DNA of 64,000 bases from Mucilaginibacter kameinonensis (GCF_003675385.1 NZ_RCWZ01000003.1:372001-436000), one strand, 5' to 3'; shown: positions 8,007 to 17,653, counted from the stretch's first letter. Made by a program: numbers and translations. Notes: generated from the sequence alone by a model not told the origin.

Positions 8007-8444
8007 ATGTTAGTCGTAAATCCTTATTTAAACTTTAACGGTAATACCGAAGAGGCGTTTAACTTTTACAAATCAGTTTTTGGAGGCGAGTTTGCCGTGG
8101 TTATGCGTTTTAAAGACGGCCCCGAGGCATCAAAACTTGCCGAAAAAGATCAAGACAAGCTTATGCACATTGCACTGCCGCTTGGCCCGGGCAATATGCT
8201 TATGGGTACCGATGCCTTAGGTGTTGAAGAAGGCGGCATGGGTTTGGTAACCATGGGTACTAACTTTTCGCTTACCATCAGCTGCGAATCAAAAGAAGAA
8301 GCAGACAGGTTTCATGCAGGTTTATCAGCCGGCCAGGAAGGCGGCGGCCCAATGCGCGAAGAATTCTGGGGCGATTACTTTGGTTGGGTTAAAGACAAGT
8401 TTGGTGTTAGCTGGATGATCTCATTCAATCCAAACCGTCCGTAA
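8007..8444 (+). CDS. PhnB-like VOC-superfamily protein
   Basis: A 145-residue protein of the PhnB/YjdN-like branch of the vicinal oxygen chelate (glyoxalase/bleomycin-resistance) superfamily. It starts with the hallmark NPYLNFNGNTEEAFNFYKSVFGGEF and ends with EFWGDYFGWVKDKFGVSWMI. The superfamily binds metal through paired beta-alpha-beta-beta-beta units; this branch has no firmly established reaction. It follows two dyad-symmetric candidate operators and is followed by its own terminator, so it is probably a single-gene unit. Confidence 0.88.
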   Translation: MLVVNPYLNFNGNTEEAFNFYKSVFGGEFAVVMRFKDGPEASKLAEKDQDKLMHIALPLGPGNMLMGTDALGVEEGGMGLVTMGTNFSLTISCESKEEADRFHAGLSAGQEGGGPMREEFWGDYFGWVKDKFGVSWMISFNPNRP

Positions 8445-8458
8445 TAATTTAATAAATA

Positions 8459-8488
8459 ACGGGAATGGAATAATATTGCCATTCCCGT
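8459..8488 (+). terminator. Terminator after the PhnB-like gene
   Basis: ACGGGAATGG (8459-8468) and CCATTCCCGT (8479-8488) form a perfect 10-bp stem with a 10-base AT-rich loop, followed by a T-rich stretch. Confidence 0.8.
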
Positions 8489-8533
8489 ATTTACCTTTCT
8501 TATCTCCATTAAAAGTACACAAAACTAAAACTT

Positions 8534-8755
8534 ATGATGGTAGAAGTTTTTAAAACCAATGTAAATAAACGCCGTCAGGCCAGCAGGCTTTTGGATGCCA
8601 TTCACAAAGCATTTGGAAACCATAAAGCCAATTTTGACCTGGATGATTGCGACAAGATATTGCGGGTGCAATGCGATAGCGGCACTTTATGCGCAAAATC
8701 GCTAATCAACTTTTTGAATGATTTAGGTTGTCGTGCCGAAGTTTTGACAGACTAA
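8534..8755 (+). CDS. Small HMA-like ferredoxin-fold protein
   Basis: A 73-residue cytoplasmic protein (MMVEVFKTNVNKRRQASRLL...). The order of predicted elements, beta-alpha-beta-beta-alpha-beta, and the phrase DLDDCDKILRVQC resemble small heavy-metal-associated-like proteins that are common in Sphingobacteriaceae. The CxxC metal motif is absent; Cys residues occur in DDCDK, VQCDSGTLC and LGCRAE. Function unknown; metal binding is only a possibility. It may be co-transcribed with the VOC gene 65 bases downstream. Confidence 0.65.
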   Translation: MMVEVFKTNVNKRRQASRLLDAIHKAFGNHKANFDLDDCDKILRVQCDSGTLCAKSLINFLNDLGCRAEVLTD

Positions 8756-8819
8756 TCTCCTGTTTCGGCAAACAAAACATTTAAAAGCAAGGTAGTATCG
8801 TTAATATAAATCAATTGTT

Positions 8820-9203
8820 ATGTTAGAAGAAAGCAAAGCATTCAGCGGATTTTCGGTAGATGACCCGGCTAAGGCAAAGGCATTTTATGGCGGTGTGCTC
8901 GGTTTAAATGTAACTGAAGTACCAGAAATGGAGGGCCTGCTTAATCTTAATATCACCGGCAGCACCCCGATATTAATATATACCAAACCCAATCATACTC
9001 CTGCTACTTTTACTATTTTGAATTTCCCGGTTCTTGATGTAGAAAAAACAGTTGATGAACTCAGTGCCCGCGGAGTTAAATTTGAAATTTACGATCAGGA
9101 AAATTTTAAGACAAACGAAAAAGGAGTATTTCTTAGCGGCGGCCCAAAAATAGCCTGGTTTAAAGACCCAGCCGGGAACTTCTTATCAGTAATAGAAAAA
9201 TAA
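8820..9203 (+). CDS. VOC-superfamily protein (glyoxalase-like)
   Basis: A 127-residue single-unit VOC protein. Diagnostic parts are [26 protein letters not shown] at the start, the central [22 protein letters not shown] and the end [19 protein letters not shown]. Such proteins bind a metal or small ligand; the reaction is not predictable. It is one of two VOC proteins in the region but of a different branch from the PhnB-like one. Confidence 0.85.
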   Translation: MLEESKAFSGFSVDDPAKAKAFYGGVLGLNVTEVPEMEGLLNLNITGSTPILIYTKPNHTPATFTILNFPVLDVEKTVDELSARGVKFEIYDQENFKTNEKGVFLSGGPKIAWFKDPAGNFLSVIEK

Positions 9204-9629
9204 CTTCTCATTTACCTGTAAACAGGTATAATTTAATCCCACTTTGGGGAATAACAGCTACCCGCCGTGGGAATAAATTCCTCGGTATTACTATTAACTT
9301 TCCGTTAATTTCTCATTTTTTTCACAACTATTCTTTACAAAACCCGTATAAAAGCCCATCAAGGCCATAATTACAATGGTTTTTTATTTGAGGAATGTTT
9401 TTTGCCTATAATTACAATGTAAAACAAATGGCAAAAATTGCTGAGCTGTTTATTTTTATACTTAGCTATCATTTAAAACAGCTTACAATTTCGTTTCTTT
9501 AGCATTAATAATATTTATTAATTTATATTTTTTGATATTATCTAATTTTTACGATAAAAAAAATAAACACGACACATCAACAATAAATTAACTGCTTACT
9601 ATTATAAATTAAACCCCAATTAATTAAGC
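9204..9629. promoter_or_regulatory. Long leader region of the EPS operon with repeated motifs
   Basis: This 426-bp AT-rich region has no gene and precedes a fourteen-kilobase operon. It contains a near-perfect palindrome TACCTGT-AA-ACAGGTA (9213-9228), a TCCCAC/GTGGGA inverted pair around 9250, and a 12-base direct repeat ATAATTACAATG at 9367-9378 and 9408-9419. The two copies are 41 bases apart, about four helical turns, and the second includes the palindrome TTACA-A-TGTAA. These are candidate operators. I could not find a convincing -33/-7 pair. Confidence 0.45.
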
Positions 9630-10016
9630 ATGAAAAGAACGCTACTTATAGTGGATGATGATTTGAGTATATTAAAATTGCTTAACTTCATTCTTTCAAA
9701 AGAATATGATATTGTAGTTAAAAATAATGGTATCGAAGCTTTTAGCTGGCTTGAAGACGGCAACATGCCCGAATTGATCATATCAGATCTTCAGATGCCT
9801 TATTTTGACGGGCAATCATTCGTAAAAAATGTTAAGATCAGTGGCTTTTACCGCGATATCCCGGTAATACTGCTTTCTGCAGCCCACGATCTTGATGCAC
9901 AGGTAAGCGCCATGCCTTTTAAGGTTGATGCTTTCATACACAAACCATTTAACCCAACCGCATTAAAAACAGCCATTAACCAAGTTTTACAAGTTTATGA
10001 ATCATCAAACATCTGA
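9630..10016 (+). CDS. Stand-alone response-regulator receiver protein
   Basis: A 128-residue CheY-like receiver. The acidic pocket DDD is at residues 9-11, the phospho-acceptor Asp53 in ISDLQMP, the Thr/Ser switch in ILLSA, and the conserved lysine in HKPF near residue 104. No output domain follows. Its 3' end overlaps the sugar transferase gene by 20 bases. It is the first gene of the EPS operon, so it may tune the transferase or chain-length machinery by protein contact. The cognate kinase is not in the operon. Confidence 0.9.
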   Translation: MKRTLLIVDDDLSILKLLNFILSKEYDIVVKNNGIEAFSWLEDGNMPELIISDLQMPYFDGQSFVKNVKISGFYRDIPVILLSAAHDLDAQVSAMPFKVDAFIHKPFNPTALKTAINQVLQVYESSNI

Positions 10017-11085
10017 TTGGAACGAAAGTTCAGGTTCTAACATCAGGATAGCATACGCCGGTAGCGAGTTCAAAGAGAAAATCTCTAATGGCTTAAATGA
10101 GGGCTTCAAAATCGCGTATAACAATAGTATTGATCAGCTTAATGATTATTTAGGCGAGCAATCTATCTTATCCGTTCCGGATATTTTGTTGGTTGAGGTT
10201 GATGCCGAAGGTAAGTGGATTAAACTTGTTGAAGAGGTTAAGAAAAGCTTCCTTTTAAATGGTTTGATCATTGTATTGCTTTCAACAAAAAATGATAAAG
10301 CCCTGAAGCAACAAGCTATTAAATTAAAAGTGCATGACTTTTACGGTGAGCCATTTTCAATCAGTGATCTGCGCGAAAGGCTTAACTTTTTGGTACGCTT
10401 TAAACTGATAAAACCCAAATTGGTTGAGCTATCAAAAGTAGTTGACACAACATATAAAATGCCAGCTGGCAAACGCCTTATTGATCTGGTAATTTCAGGC
10501 GGTATGATGCTGGTATTGTCTCCGGTTATGCTGATTGTGGCTATCCTGATCAAACTGGATTCAAAAGGCCCGGTATTTTACAAAAGCAAACGTGTAGGTA
10601 CAGGTTATAAAGTATTTGATTTTTATAAATTCAGGTCAATGCGTACCGATGCCGATCAGTTGCTTGCCAAATTATCGGCAGAAAATAACCAATATGCGTC
10701 TGAAGCTGGCGATAATAAAGTGGCTTTCGTAAAAATCAAGAATGATCCGCGCATCACTAAATTGGGGAATTTCCTGCGCAACTCAAGTCTGGACGAATTG
10801 CCTCAATTGTTTAATATTTTACGTGGCGATATGTCTGTAGTTGGTAACAGGCCGCTGCCACTGTATGAGGCTGAGATGCTTACGTCAAACGAGTGGTCGA
10901 TGCGTTTCCTGGGCCCTGCCGGTTTAACAGGCTTATGGCAAATCAGTAAACGAGGTAAAGAAGACATGTCTGAACGCGAAAGGAAAAAATTAGACAACTT
11001 TTATGCTCAGAAATATTCAATTTGGTTAGATTTAAAAATTATTGTGGGCACCGTTCCCGCACTATTCCAAAAAGAAAAAGTATAA
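9997..11085 (+). CDS. Pseudo-receiver fused to polyprenyl-phosphate sugar-1-phosphate transferase
   Basis: A 362-residue fusion. Residues about 10-140 have the alternating beta/alpha pattern and the length of a receiver domain, but the phospho-acceptor position reads LLVEVDA and the usual lysine site reads GEPF, so it is probably not phosphorylated. Residues about 155-362 are a bacterial sugar transferase (WcaJ/EpsL-like): a membrane helix after KRLIDL, then KFRSMR, the SLDELPQLFNILRGDMSVVGNRP block and GLTGLWQ. This enzyme moves a hexose-1-phosphate onto undecaprenyl phosphate to start the repeat unit. The overlap with the receiver gene suggests that the two receiver-like domains act together. 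Confidence 0.9.
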   Translation: MNHQTSDWNESSGSNIRIAYAGSEFKEKISNGLNEGFKIAYNNSIDQLNDYLGEQSILSVPDILLVEVDAEGKWIKLVEEVKKSFLLNGLIIVLLSTKNDKALKQQAIKLKVHDFYGEPFSISDLRERLNFLVRFKLIKPKLVELSKVVDTTYKMPAGKRLIDLVISGGMMLVLSPVMLIVAILIKLDSKGPVFYKSKRVGTGYKVFDFYKFRSMRTDADQLLAKLSAENNQYASEAGDNKVAFVKIKNDPRITKLGNFLRNSSLDELPQLFNILRGDMSVVGNRPLPLYEAEMLTSNEWSMRFLGPAGLTGLWQISKRGKEDMSERERKKLDNFYAQKYSIWLDLKIIVGTVPALFQKEKV

Positions 11086-11089
11086 CTCT

Positions 11090-11773
11090 ATGCCTGTGAA
11101 ACTAAAGCTCACGTATCTTTCTATCATCGTTCTTTTTTTTACCAGCCGTGTACAAGCGCAGCAAAGTTCATTTATAAATGACGTTAACTATCCGTTCCTT
11201 GAAAAATTGATAGCCACCGCCAAAAAGAACTATCCTGAAGTTAAAGCAAGGCAAAGCCAGGTAAATGCCGCTAAAGGTCTTTACAATTCAACGGTATTTT
11301 CATGGCTTGAAGGTGTAACGGCATCTTACATTTATAGCCCGCAAAACTCAATCAATCTTTCGCAGCCCACAATATTTAAAGGCTACCAGATAGCCATATC
11401 ATTAAATATAGGCCAAATGTTTTCAAGACCGGGAGCTATCCGCCAGGCAAAAGAAACCTACAAAGTAGCTGAATATCAGCAGGCAGCATATTTATTAACC
11501 CTTGAGGCACAGGTTAAACGTTTTTACTTCGCTTATCTTGAAGCACAGGCCGAACTAAGGCTACGTGCCAATGCCGTAATAGATGCCGAAACTGCGGTTA
11601 AGCAATTAAAATATGCATTCCAAAAAGGTGAAACAACTTTTCAGATTTATAACGAACAACTTAACAGTTTATACAACCAAAACTCCTTTAAAGTACAAGC
11701 TGAATTAGCGACATTTACAGCCAAGACCAATCTTGAAGAATTATTGGGTACTAAATTAGAAGACGTTAAGTAA
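11090..11773 (+). CDS. Half-length TolC-like outer membrane protein
   Basis: A 227-residue protein with a signal peptide (about 1-24, ending at VQAQ) followed by one outer-membrane-efflux (OEP) repeat of long helices: EKLIATAKKNYPEVKARQSQVNAAKG, then beta-like YIYSPQ, then helices with EAQVKRFYFAYLEAQAELRL. Full TolC proteins have two such repeats and about 430-480 residues; this one has one, without visible frameshift. I start at the ATG at 11090 because it gives the signal peptide; an in-frame ATG at 11042 would lie inside the transferase gene. In an EPS operon that shows no Wza-like exporter it may serve the export pore as a higher oligomer. The gene starts 5 bases after the transferase. 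Confidence 0.82.
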   Translation: MPVKLKLTYLSIIVLFFTSRVQAQQSSFINDVNYPFLEKLIATAKKNYPEVKARQSQVNAAKGLYNSTVFSWLEGVTASYIYSPQNSINLSQPTIFKGYQIAISLNIGQMFSRPGAIRQAKETYKVAEYQQAAYLLTLEAQVKRFYFAYLEAQAELRLRANAVIDAETAVKQLKYAFQKGETTFQIYNEQLNSLYNQNSFKVQAELATFTAKTNLEELLGTKLEDVK

Positions 11774-11776
11774 ACG

Positions 11777-13942
11777 ATGGAGATAGGCAATTTTTTCACT
11801 CTACTAAAGAAATACAGAACTACGCTGATTATAATACCGCTTGTAGCGGTTATAGCATCGTTTTTTCTCGTAAAAAATCTACCCGATAGCTACCAGTCGC
11901 ATGCCGAAATTGCTACCGGTATTATTGATGCTTCCAGGCACCTTCTTGATAAAGATAACACTGCCAACGTGCAGGAGCAGCAGGTTTACCGCGAATTCAG
12001 CAACCTGATTGCCATCATGAAACTAAAGAAACTTATTGACCAGGTTTCTTATTCGCTCATGATCCATGATCTGACTGATCCTTATCCTTTTCGCAAACCA
12101 AGTAAGGAATTACTCGAACTGCACTCCTATGAAAAGGACAATGTATTAGCCATTTTAAAAAAGAAATTTGCTACCCTCGAGCCATTATCTGTTTATGATA
12201 AAACTGAAAACTACGTTGTAGGACTGCTCAGGTCAATGAAATACGATGAGCGCAACATCATGAAAGACATCGTGATTATGCGTAACGAAGACAGTGATTT
12301 TATATCAGTGAGCTTTGATTCAGAAAACCCTCAGCTTTCTGCTTTTGTCGTAAACACATTGTGTAAACAGTTTATTGATTACTACACCCAGAGTGTAAAG
12401 CAAAACGAATCAAACGCGGTAACATTTTTATCAAACCTGTTAGATGCTAAACGTAAAGCACTTAGCGATCAAACCGGCAAATTGCAGCAATATAAAATTG
12501 AAAACGGTGTACTGAACCTCGATGAGCAATCAAAAGCTATTTTTGGCCAGATCATGGTTTACAACGACAAAAAGTTGCAGGCCGATAAAGATATGATAGC
12601 CAACCAGGGTGCTATCGACGCTATCAACCAAAAGTTTACGCCTGATGACCGCAAATATGTTGAAGCTGTAACCAACAAATACAACCAGGCTATTATTTCT
12701 ACCCAGGAGCAGCTGCATACTCTTGAAGATCAGTATGTGCGAAGCGGGTTTAATAACAAGTATAAAGAATCAATTGACTCCTTACAGCGACAACTGTCAA
12801 ATCAGATTAATTTAACATCTGATAAATACATTACCAATCCACTTATAGCTAAAGATGATCAGATCAAACAAAAGCTTACACTTGAGGTTTCCCGTGATTT
12901 GGCCAAGTATAGCATCAAATCAATAGAAAATGAATTGGCAAATCTGAACGCTAAGTTTTCAAAATTGGTTCCGTTTGATGCCAAAGTAAAAACCTATGAT
13001 TTTGATATTGACATTGCAGGTAAAGAATATCTTGATGTATTAAACAAATACAACGAAACCAACCTGCGTTCAAGCGTTTCGATAAAACTTATCCAGGTTG
13101 AAATGGCCCAGCCAGATGTGGCCCAGCCATCCAAAAAAATGCTGCTTATTATTCTGAGTGGTATAGGCAGTTTATTTGCCTGTGTTTTTTGGCTGTTTGT
13201 GTTATTTTATATTGACGATACCATTAAGCACCCTACCGAACTGGTTAATAAAACCCAACTGCCATTATTGGGTTACTTAAACAAGATAAGCGGTGAAAAC
13301 CTGGATTTGCGTAAGCTTTGGGATGTTGAACACCGGGATAAGATGAAAACCTTTAAGGAGCTGTTACGCTCTATAAGGTTTGAAATTGACCAGGAGTTAA
13401 GGGGCGAAAAAGTGTTAGCCATAACAAGCATTGAACCTTCTGAAGGTAAAACCCTGCTTGCCATAAGTTTGGCTTACTCTTATTCAATGATTAACAAAAG
13501 GGTATTGTTAATTGACGGTAATTTCAATAATGCTACCATAAGCAACACAGCTCAACCCCAGATTTATCTGGAAGATTATTTTAAAAATAATCCAAACGCG
13601 CAGCAGGAAATAAGCAGTGCAAGCACTACTGTTTTAGGTAATCGCGGTGGCGATGTAACCCTGCTTGAAATTGGTAGCGAAGCGTTTGTAAAAAACAGGT
13701 TTGACGATTTGCGCTCTAAATACGATGTTGTGATCATTGATACAGCCCCGCTTACGGCGCTTAATAAATCAAAAGAGTGGTTGTTATTTGCTAATAAAAC
13801 CATAGCGGTATTTGAGGCTAATAAAAAGATCACTAATCCTCAAAAGCAATACATAACTTATTTGAAAGGGCTCGAAAACAAGTTTGCGGGTTGGGTACTC
13901 AATAAAACTGAATACAATCAGAAAAAAGAGAAGAATTCTTAA
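11777..13942 (+). CDS. Wzc/GumC-like polysaccharide co-polymerase with degenerate BY-kinase domain
   Basis: A 721-residue inner-membrane protein with Wzz-type membrane segments near residues 17-33 and 455-480, a long periplasmic coiled-coil region between them, and a C-terminal ATPase domain (about 515-715). Walker A is present as EPSEGKTLLA and Walker B as VVIIDTAPL. Walker A' reads LLIDGNF, lacking the usual second Asp, and the C-terminal tail has only one or two tyrosines instead of a tyrosine cluster. It probably controls chain length and export; tyrosine kinase activity is doubtful. Four bases separate it from the TolC-like gene. Confidence 0.88.
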   Translation: MEIGNFFTLLKKYRTTLIIIPLVAVIASFFLVKNLPDSYQSHAEIATGIIDASRHLLDKDNTANVQEQQVYREFSNLIAIMKLKKLIDQVSYSLMIHDLTDPYPFRKPSKELLELHSYEKDNVLAILKKKFATLEPLSVYDKTENYVVGLLRSMKYDERNIMKDIVIMRNEDSDFISVSFDSENPQLSAFVVNTLCKQFIDYYTQSVKQNESNAVTFLSNLLDAKRKALSDQTGKLQQYKIENGVLNLDEQSKAIFGQIMVYNDKKLQADKDMIANQGAIDAINQKFTPDDRKYVEAVTNKYNQAIISTQEQLHTLEDQYVRSGFNNKYKESIDSLQRQLSNQINLTSDKYITNPLIAKDDQIKQKLTLEVSRDLAKYSIKSIENELANLNAKFSKLVPFDAKVKTYDFDIDIAGKEYLDVLNKYNETNLRSSVSIKLIQVEMAQPDVAQPSKKMLLIILSGIGSLFACVFWLFVLFYIDDTIKHPTELVNKTQLPLLGYLNKISGENLDLRKLWDVEHRDKMKTFKELLRSIRFEIDQELRGEKVLAITSIEPSEGKTLLAISLAYSYSMINKRVLLIDGNFNNATISNTAQPQIYLEDYFKNNPNAQQEISSASTTVLGNRGGDVTLLEIGSEAFVKNRFDDLRSKYDVVIIDTAPLTALNKSKEWLLFANKTIAVFEANKKITNPQKQYITYLKGLENKFAGWVLNKTEYNQKKEKNS

Positions 13943-13989
13943 TTGGTTGCTTGCTGCAAGGCATTGTTTAACTATTAATACTACTTAAA

Positions 13990-14127
13990 ATGAGAATAGA
14001 CCCTCCTAAACGAGAAAAGGATCCATTTGAAGATTTAAGTCCGCTTCAAAAAAAAACGCGCAAAGCGGCTATAGTATTTGCATTTATTGGTGTGTTTGTA
14101 TGGGCTGTAAAAATCCTGTTCCTGTAA
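13990..14127 (+). CDS. Short membrane protein in the EPS operon
   Basis: A 45-residue reading frame starting with MRIDPPKREKDPFEDLSP, then a basic patch (QKKTRK) and one hydrophobic helix (AAIVFAFIGVFVWAVKILFL) ending at the stop. The charge pattern predicts the N-terminus in the cytoplasm. It fills the gap between the Wzc-like gene and the polymerase gene (30 bases after it). No family recognised; small single-pass proteins in such operons may be assembly factors. Confidence 0.6.
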   Translation: MRIDPPKREKDPFEDLSPLQKKTRKAAIVFAFIGVFVWAVKILFL

Positions 14128-14156
14128 TTTTTTAAAAAGCATTTCTATTCTACTGC

Positions 14157-15668
14157 ATGCGTAATGAACAAACAGGCAATACTGGAGTTAAGCAAAGCTT
14201 TTGGAAAAACCTTATGGTTCAAAAGTTTTCGCATCCCTTTGCGCTGCTTTTTCTGCTGATCACTTCACTTGCCATAAGCTTTTTAACTTATAAGCTCGAA
14301 TTTATAGGTGTGGGTGCTGTTTTGGCATTAACCATAGGCTTGCCTATCGTATTCGCAATTACTGTTTATCCCGAATTCGGGATCTGCGCGCTAATTATAG
14401 CTGCATTTTTTATCAGCTACGTTTCGGAATTTTTACCCGATCAGGTTCCTATTGGTACTCTGATGGACGTAACAACCTACCTCCTCATCCTCGGTTTTTT
14501 TATTAAACAACGTACAGAACGGAACTGGACCTACTTCAAAAATCCAATCAGTTACATGATATTGGTGTGGTTGGCGTACAATATGCTCGAATTTGTAAAT
14601 CCATCTGCCGAATCAAGGCTGGCCTGGATTTATACAGTGCGTACAGTAGGCTTTATCATGCTCATGTACTACGTTTTTGTTTACCAGATCCGCACGGTAA
14701 AGTTTATTAAAACCCTACTGAAGCTTTGGATCTTCCTGGATATACTGGCCGGAATCTCTGCTTTCCAACAAGAAAACATTGGCTTTTTCCCATTCGAACA
14801 TAAGTATCTGTACGCCGACCCATTGCGTGTAAGCTTGCTATTTATTAACGGGCACATGCGTAAGTTTGGCATCTTTTCGGATCCGGTTACGTTTTCGTAT
14901 AACATGGTTATTGGCGCGCTGCTTTGCGTTGTGTTGCTTATGGGTGATATTCCGCTTAGGCGCAAGGTAACCCTGGGTTGTATCGCTGGTTTCTTTTTGT
15001 ATGTGATGCTTTACTCTGGTACCAGAGCTGCTTACGTATTAGTGCCGGGAGCACTTTCAATGCTGGCTGTGTTAAACTTTAACCGGCGGGTTTTAACCTT
15101 TACGCTCGTGGCAGGTGCCTTATTGGGTATTTTGATTGTGATGCCAACATCAAACCCTTTGATCAAACGTTTTCAAACAGCTTTCAATCCTTCTGATGAC
15201 CCATCCTATAATGTACGCGCTGAAAATCAGAAGAAGATCAAACCTTTTATCCTCTCCCATCCTATCGGCGGTGGCCTGGGGTCCGTAGGTGTTTGGGGCA
15301 GGAAGTTTTCGCCAAATTCGATGCTGGCTAAATTCCCACCAGATAGCGGTTATGTACGTGTTTCCGTTGAAATGGGCTGGGTGGGCCTCATACTATTTTG
15401 CACGCTCTTCTTCGTGGTACTCAAAACGGGGATCAACTTTTATTTCAGTATTAAAAACCCGGAGCTCAAAAATTATTGCCTGGCCATGTTGCTTATTCTT
15501 TTTGCGTTCAACATAGGTAACTTTCCTCAGCAGGCACTCGTTCAATATCCATCAAACATCCTGTTTTACCTGGCCATATCTATTCTTGTAGTATGCAAGC
15601 GCATTGATGATCAGGAACAGGAAGAATTAAAAAAGAAAAACAGTACAGAGACAATACTAATTAACTAA
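14157..15668 (+). CDS. O-antigen polymerase/ligase-like protein (Wzy/WaaL family)
   Basis: A 503-residue protein with about ten to twelve hydrophobic helices. The large loop before the last helices, with [13 protein letters not shown] and [16 protein letters not shown], matches the O-antigen ligase/Wzy_C family, which polymerises or ligates lipid-linked oligosaccharide repeats on the periplasmic side. In this operon, with Wzx and Wzc-like proteins, the polymerase role is favoured. It is 5 bases from the next gene. Sequence alone does not separate polymerase from ligase. Confidence 0.85.
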   Translation: MRNEQTGNTGVKQSFWKNLMVQKFSHPFALLFLLITSLAISFLTYKLEFIGVGAVLALTIGLPIVFAITVYPEFGICALIIAAFFISYVSEFLPDQVPIGTLMDVTTYLLILGFFIKQRTERNWTYFKNPISYMILVWLAYNMLEFVNPSAESRLAWIYTVRTVGFIMLMYYVFVYQIRTVKFIKTLLKLWIFLDILAGISAFQQENIGFFPFEHKYLYADPLRVSLLFINGHMRKFGIFSDPVTFSYNMVIGALLCVVLLMGDIPLRRKVTLGCIAGFFLYVMLYSGTRAAYVLVPGALSMLAVLNFNRRVLTFTLVAGALLGILIVMPTSNPLIKRFQTAFNPSDDPSYNVRAENQKKIKPFILSHPIGGGLGSVGVWGRKFSPNSMLAKFPPDSGYVRVSVEMGWVGLILFCTLFFVVLKTGINFYFSIKNPELKNYCLAMLLILFAFNIGNFPQQALVQYPSNILFYLAISILVVCKRIDDQEQEELKKKNSTETILIN

Positions 15669-15672
15669 GCAG

Positions 15673-16287
15673 ATGTCATTTGTATCATCCATAAAATCAA
15701 ATCCGAAATTAAAAAAATTAGTCCACTGGATGCTGATCCCTCCCGGTCAATCAAGGCCGAGGCTTTGGGTAAGGCTAATACTTAACCGTTTTTTTCATGA
15801 GCGAGGTAAAGGCAGCGTTGTACGACGTAATGCACGGATGGACCTTTTTCCATTCAATAAATTCGCTCTCGGTACTAAAAGTATTGTAGAAGATTTCGCG
15901 GTGATCAACAACGGAGTTGGCGATGTTTTCATAGGCGAAGGATCGGGCGTTGGCATCAGCACCGTAATCATTGGCCCGGTTAAAATAGGTAATTTCAGCA
16001 TGACTGCTCAGCACGTTGTTATCTCGGGACTTAACCACGGGTATCAGGATGTAAGTATTCCGCCACGTCATCAAAAGGTAACCACCAAACAAATTACTAT
16101 CGACGATAACGTATGGATAGGCGCTAACTGCGTGGTAACAGCCGGGGTAACTATTGGTAAGCATTCGGTTATTGGGGCTGGCAGTGTAGTAACACGTGAT
16201 ATCCCGCCATATTCGGTAGCTGTAGGCAACCCCGCCAAAGTAATAAAACAGTATAATTTCACAACTCAAACGTGGGAGAAAGCGTAA
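15673..16287 (+). CDS. Hexapeptide-repeat acetyltransferase
   Basis: A 204-residue left-handed beta-helix acyltransferase of the maltose/serine O-acetyltransferase type. Hexapeptide repeats run from about residue 70 to 190 (VIIGPVKIG..., [50 protein letters not shown]). The GLNHGY segment carries the probable catalytic histidine. It should transfer an acetyl group from acetyl-CoA to a sugar of the repeat unit in the cytoplasm. Five bases after the polymerase gene. Confidence 0.9.
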   Translation: MSFVSSIKSNPKLKKLVHWMLIPPGQSRPRLWVRLILNRFFHERGKGSVVRRNARMDLFPFNKFALGTKSIVEDFAVINNGVGDVFIGEGSGVGISTVIIGPVKIGNFSMTAQHVVISGLNHGYQDVSIPPRHQKVTTKQITIDDNVWIGANCVVTAGVTIGKHSVIGAGSVVTRDIPPYSVAVGNPAKVIKQYNFTTQTWEKA

Positions 16288-16297
16288 AACGATATAC

Positions 16298-17641
16298 ATG
16301 GGTTTATTTAAAAAGTTAATAAACAAACACACGCTTTCGCTGGCAACCAACGCGGTTTTGCCGGTTTTGGGAATGGTAATATTATCATTGCTGGCCCGCA
16401 GGTTGAGCAAGCCTGACTTTGGTAATTACGTATTTTTCCTGATCGTATTTACGCTGGCAGATACCTTCCGCACAGGCTTCCTTCAAACTTCGCTCATTAA
16501 ATTCTATTCGGGCTCAACGGTTGAACGGATGAAAAATATCTCCGGATCAACCTGGTTTCTTGGCTTCAGCATCACTTTGGTATTTGCTGTTGTCAACCTG
16601 TTGATCTATCTCATTTATAGAAACCCCGATGCGGATATAGCCATTACGCTTAAATGGTTCAGTTTAATCTATTTTTGTACGCTGCCATCGGCGGTTAGCC
16701 TTTGGATCCTGCAGGCCGAAGAACGCTTTGATAAAATGTTCATTCTGCAATTAATGAACCAGGGAGGTTTCCTTGTTTTGGTGGTTGCATTAGCTATTGC
16801 AGGAAAATCAAACTTTGAAACCACTATTTACTCCTACTTTGCAGCGAACCTGTTAAGCAGTATCATTTGCATTATCATAGGGTGGACCAAAGTAAAAACC
16901 ATAGCTCACAGAAGCTGGGATACCATCAAAGAAATGGCCCATTTCGGGAAATTCAGTGTAGGGACATCCATAAGCTCGTACCTACTCAGGAGTTCAGATA
17001 CACTGATTGTAAAGCCAATGTTCAGCCCGGATTTGCTGGCAGTTTACTATATCCCGCAAAGGCTCATGGAGATATTTGAAATCCCGTTAAGGGCTTTCAT
17101 ATCTACAGCTTTGCCCGCCATGTCGGCCGCTGTACAACGTGGCGACAAAAAGCATGTAACCTACATCATGAAAAAATACGCGGGCATGCTTACTATGGCG
17201 CTTACCCCTATCGCTATAGTTTGTTTCGCCGCTGCCGATCTCATTATCGGGCTAATATTTGGTGCTAAATATCAGCACTCTGATGCCGGTAATATTTTCA
17301 GGATTTTCATGTGCTACGTAATGCTCCTGCCTATCGACAGGTTTTTTGGGATCACGCTTGATATTATTAACAAGCCGCATCTTAACATGATAAAAGTGTT
17401 CCTGATGCTAACGGTTAACGTTATTGGTGATTTTACCGGTATCCTGGTATTTCACAGCCTTTATGCCGTTGCCATTGCATCTATTTTTACATTTTTTACA
17501 GGTGCCATATTTGGTTACTGGGCATTAAAGAAAAACCTGCAATTTAAAATATCCGACATCTTTGTTTTAGGTTACATCGAACTAAAAGAACTCATTGGTG
17601 TCGTGATTGGCAAAATCAAAGGAAAACAACTAACCGAATAG
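16298..17641 (+). CDS. Oligosaccharide flippase (Wzx-like)
   Basis: A 447-residue membrane protein with about twelve to fourteen hydrophobic segments, of the polysaccharide biosynthesis/MOP exporter family. The opening with GMVILSLLARRLSKPDFGNYVF is characteristic of Wzx flippases, which move lipid-linked repeat units across the inner membrane. It sits between the acetyltransferase and a glycosyltransferase in a Wzx/Wzy-type operon with short gaps (10 and 12 bases). Confidence 0.88.
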   Translation: MGLFKKLINKHTLSLATNAVLPVLGMVILSLLARRLSKPDFGNYVFFLIVFTLADTFRTGFLQTSLIKFYSGSTVERMKNISGSTWFLGFSITLVFAVVNLLIYLIYRNPDADIAITLKWFSLIYFCTLPSAVSLWILQAEERFDKMFILQLMNQGGFLVLVVALAIAGKSNFETTIYSYFAANLLSSIICIIIGWTKVKTIAHRSWDTIKEMAHFGKFSVGTSISSYLLRSSDTLIVKPMFSPDLLAVYYIPQRLMEIFEIPLRAFISTALPAMSAAVQRGDKKHVTYIMKKYAGMLTMALTPIAIVCFAAADLIIGLIFGAKYQHSDAGNIFRIFMCYVMLLPIDRFFGITLDIINKPHLNMIKVFLMLTVNVIGDFTGILVFHSLYAVAIASIFTFFTGAIFGYWALKKNLQFKISDIFVLGYIELKELIGVVIGKIKGKQLTE

Positions 17642-17653
17642 CAAGCTATATTT

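Noticed and set aside
15775..16410. Long reverse-strand open frame opposite the acetyltransferase and flippase genes
   Set aside because: The forward genes have clear family motifs; the reverse frame is compositionally odd and spans a gene boundary.
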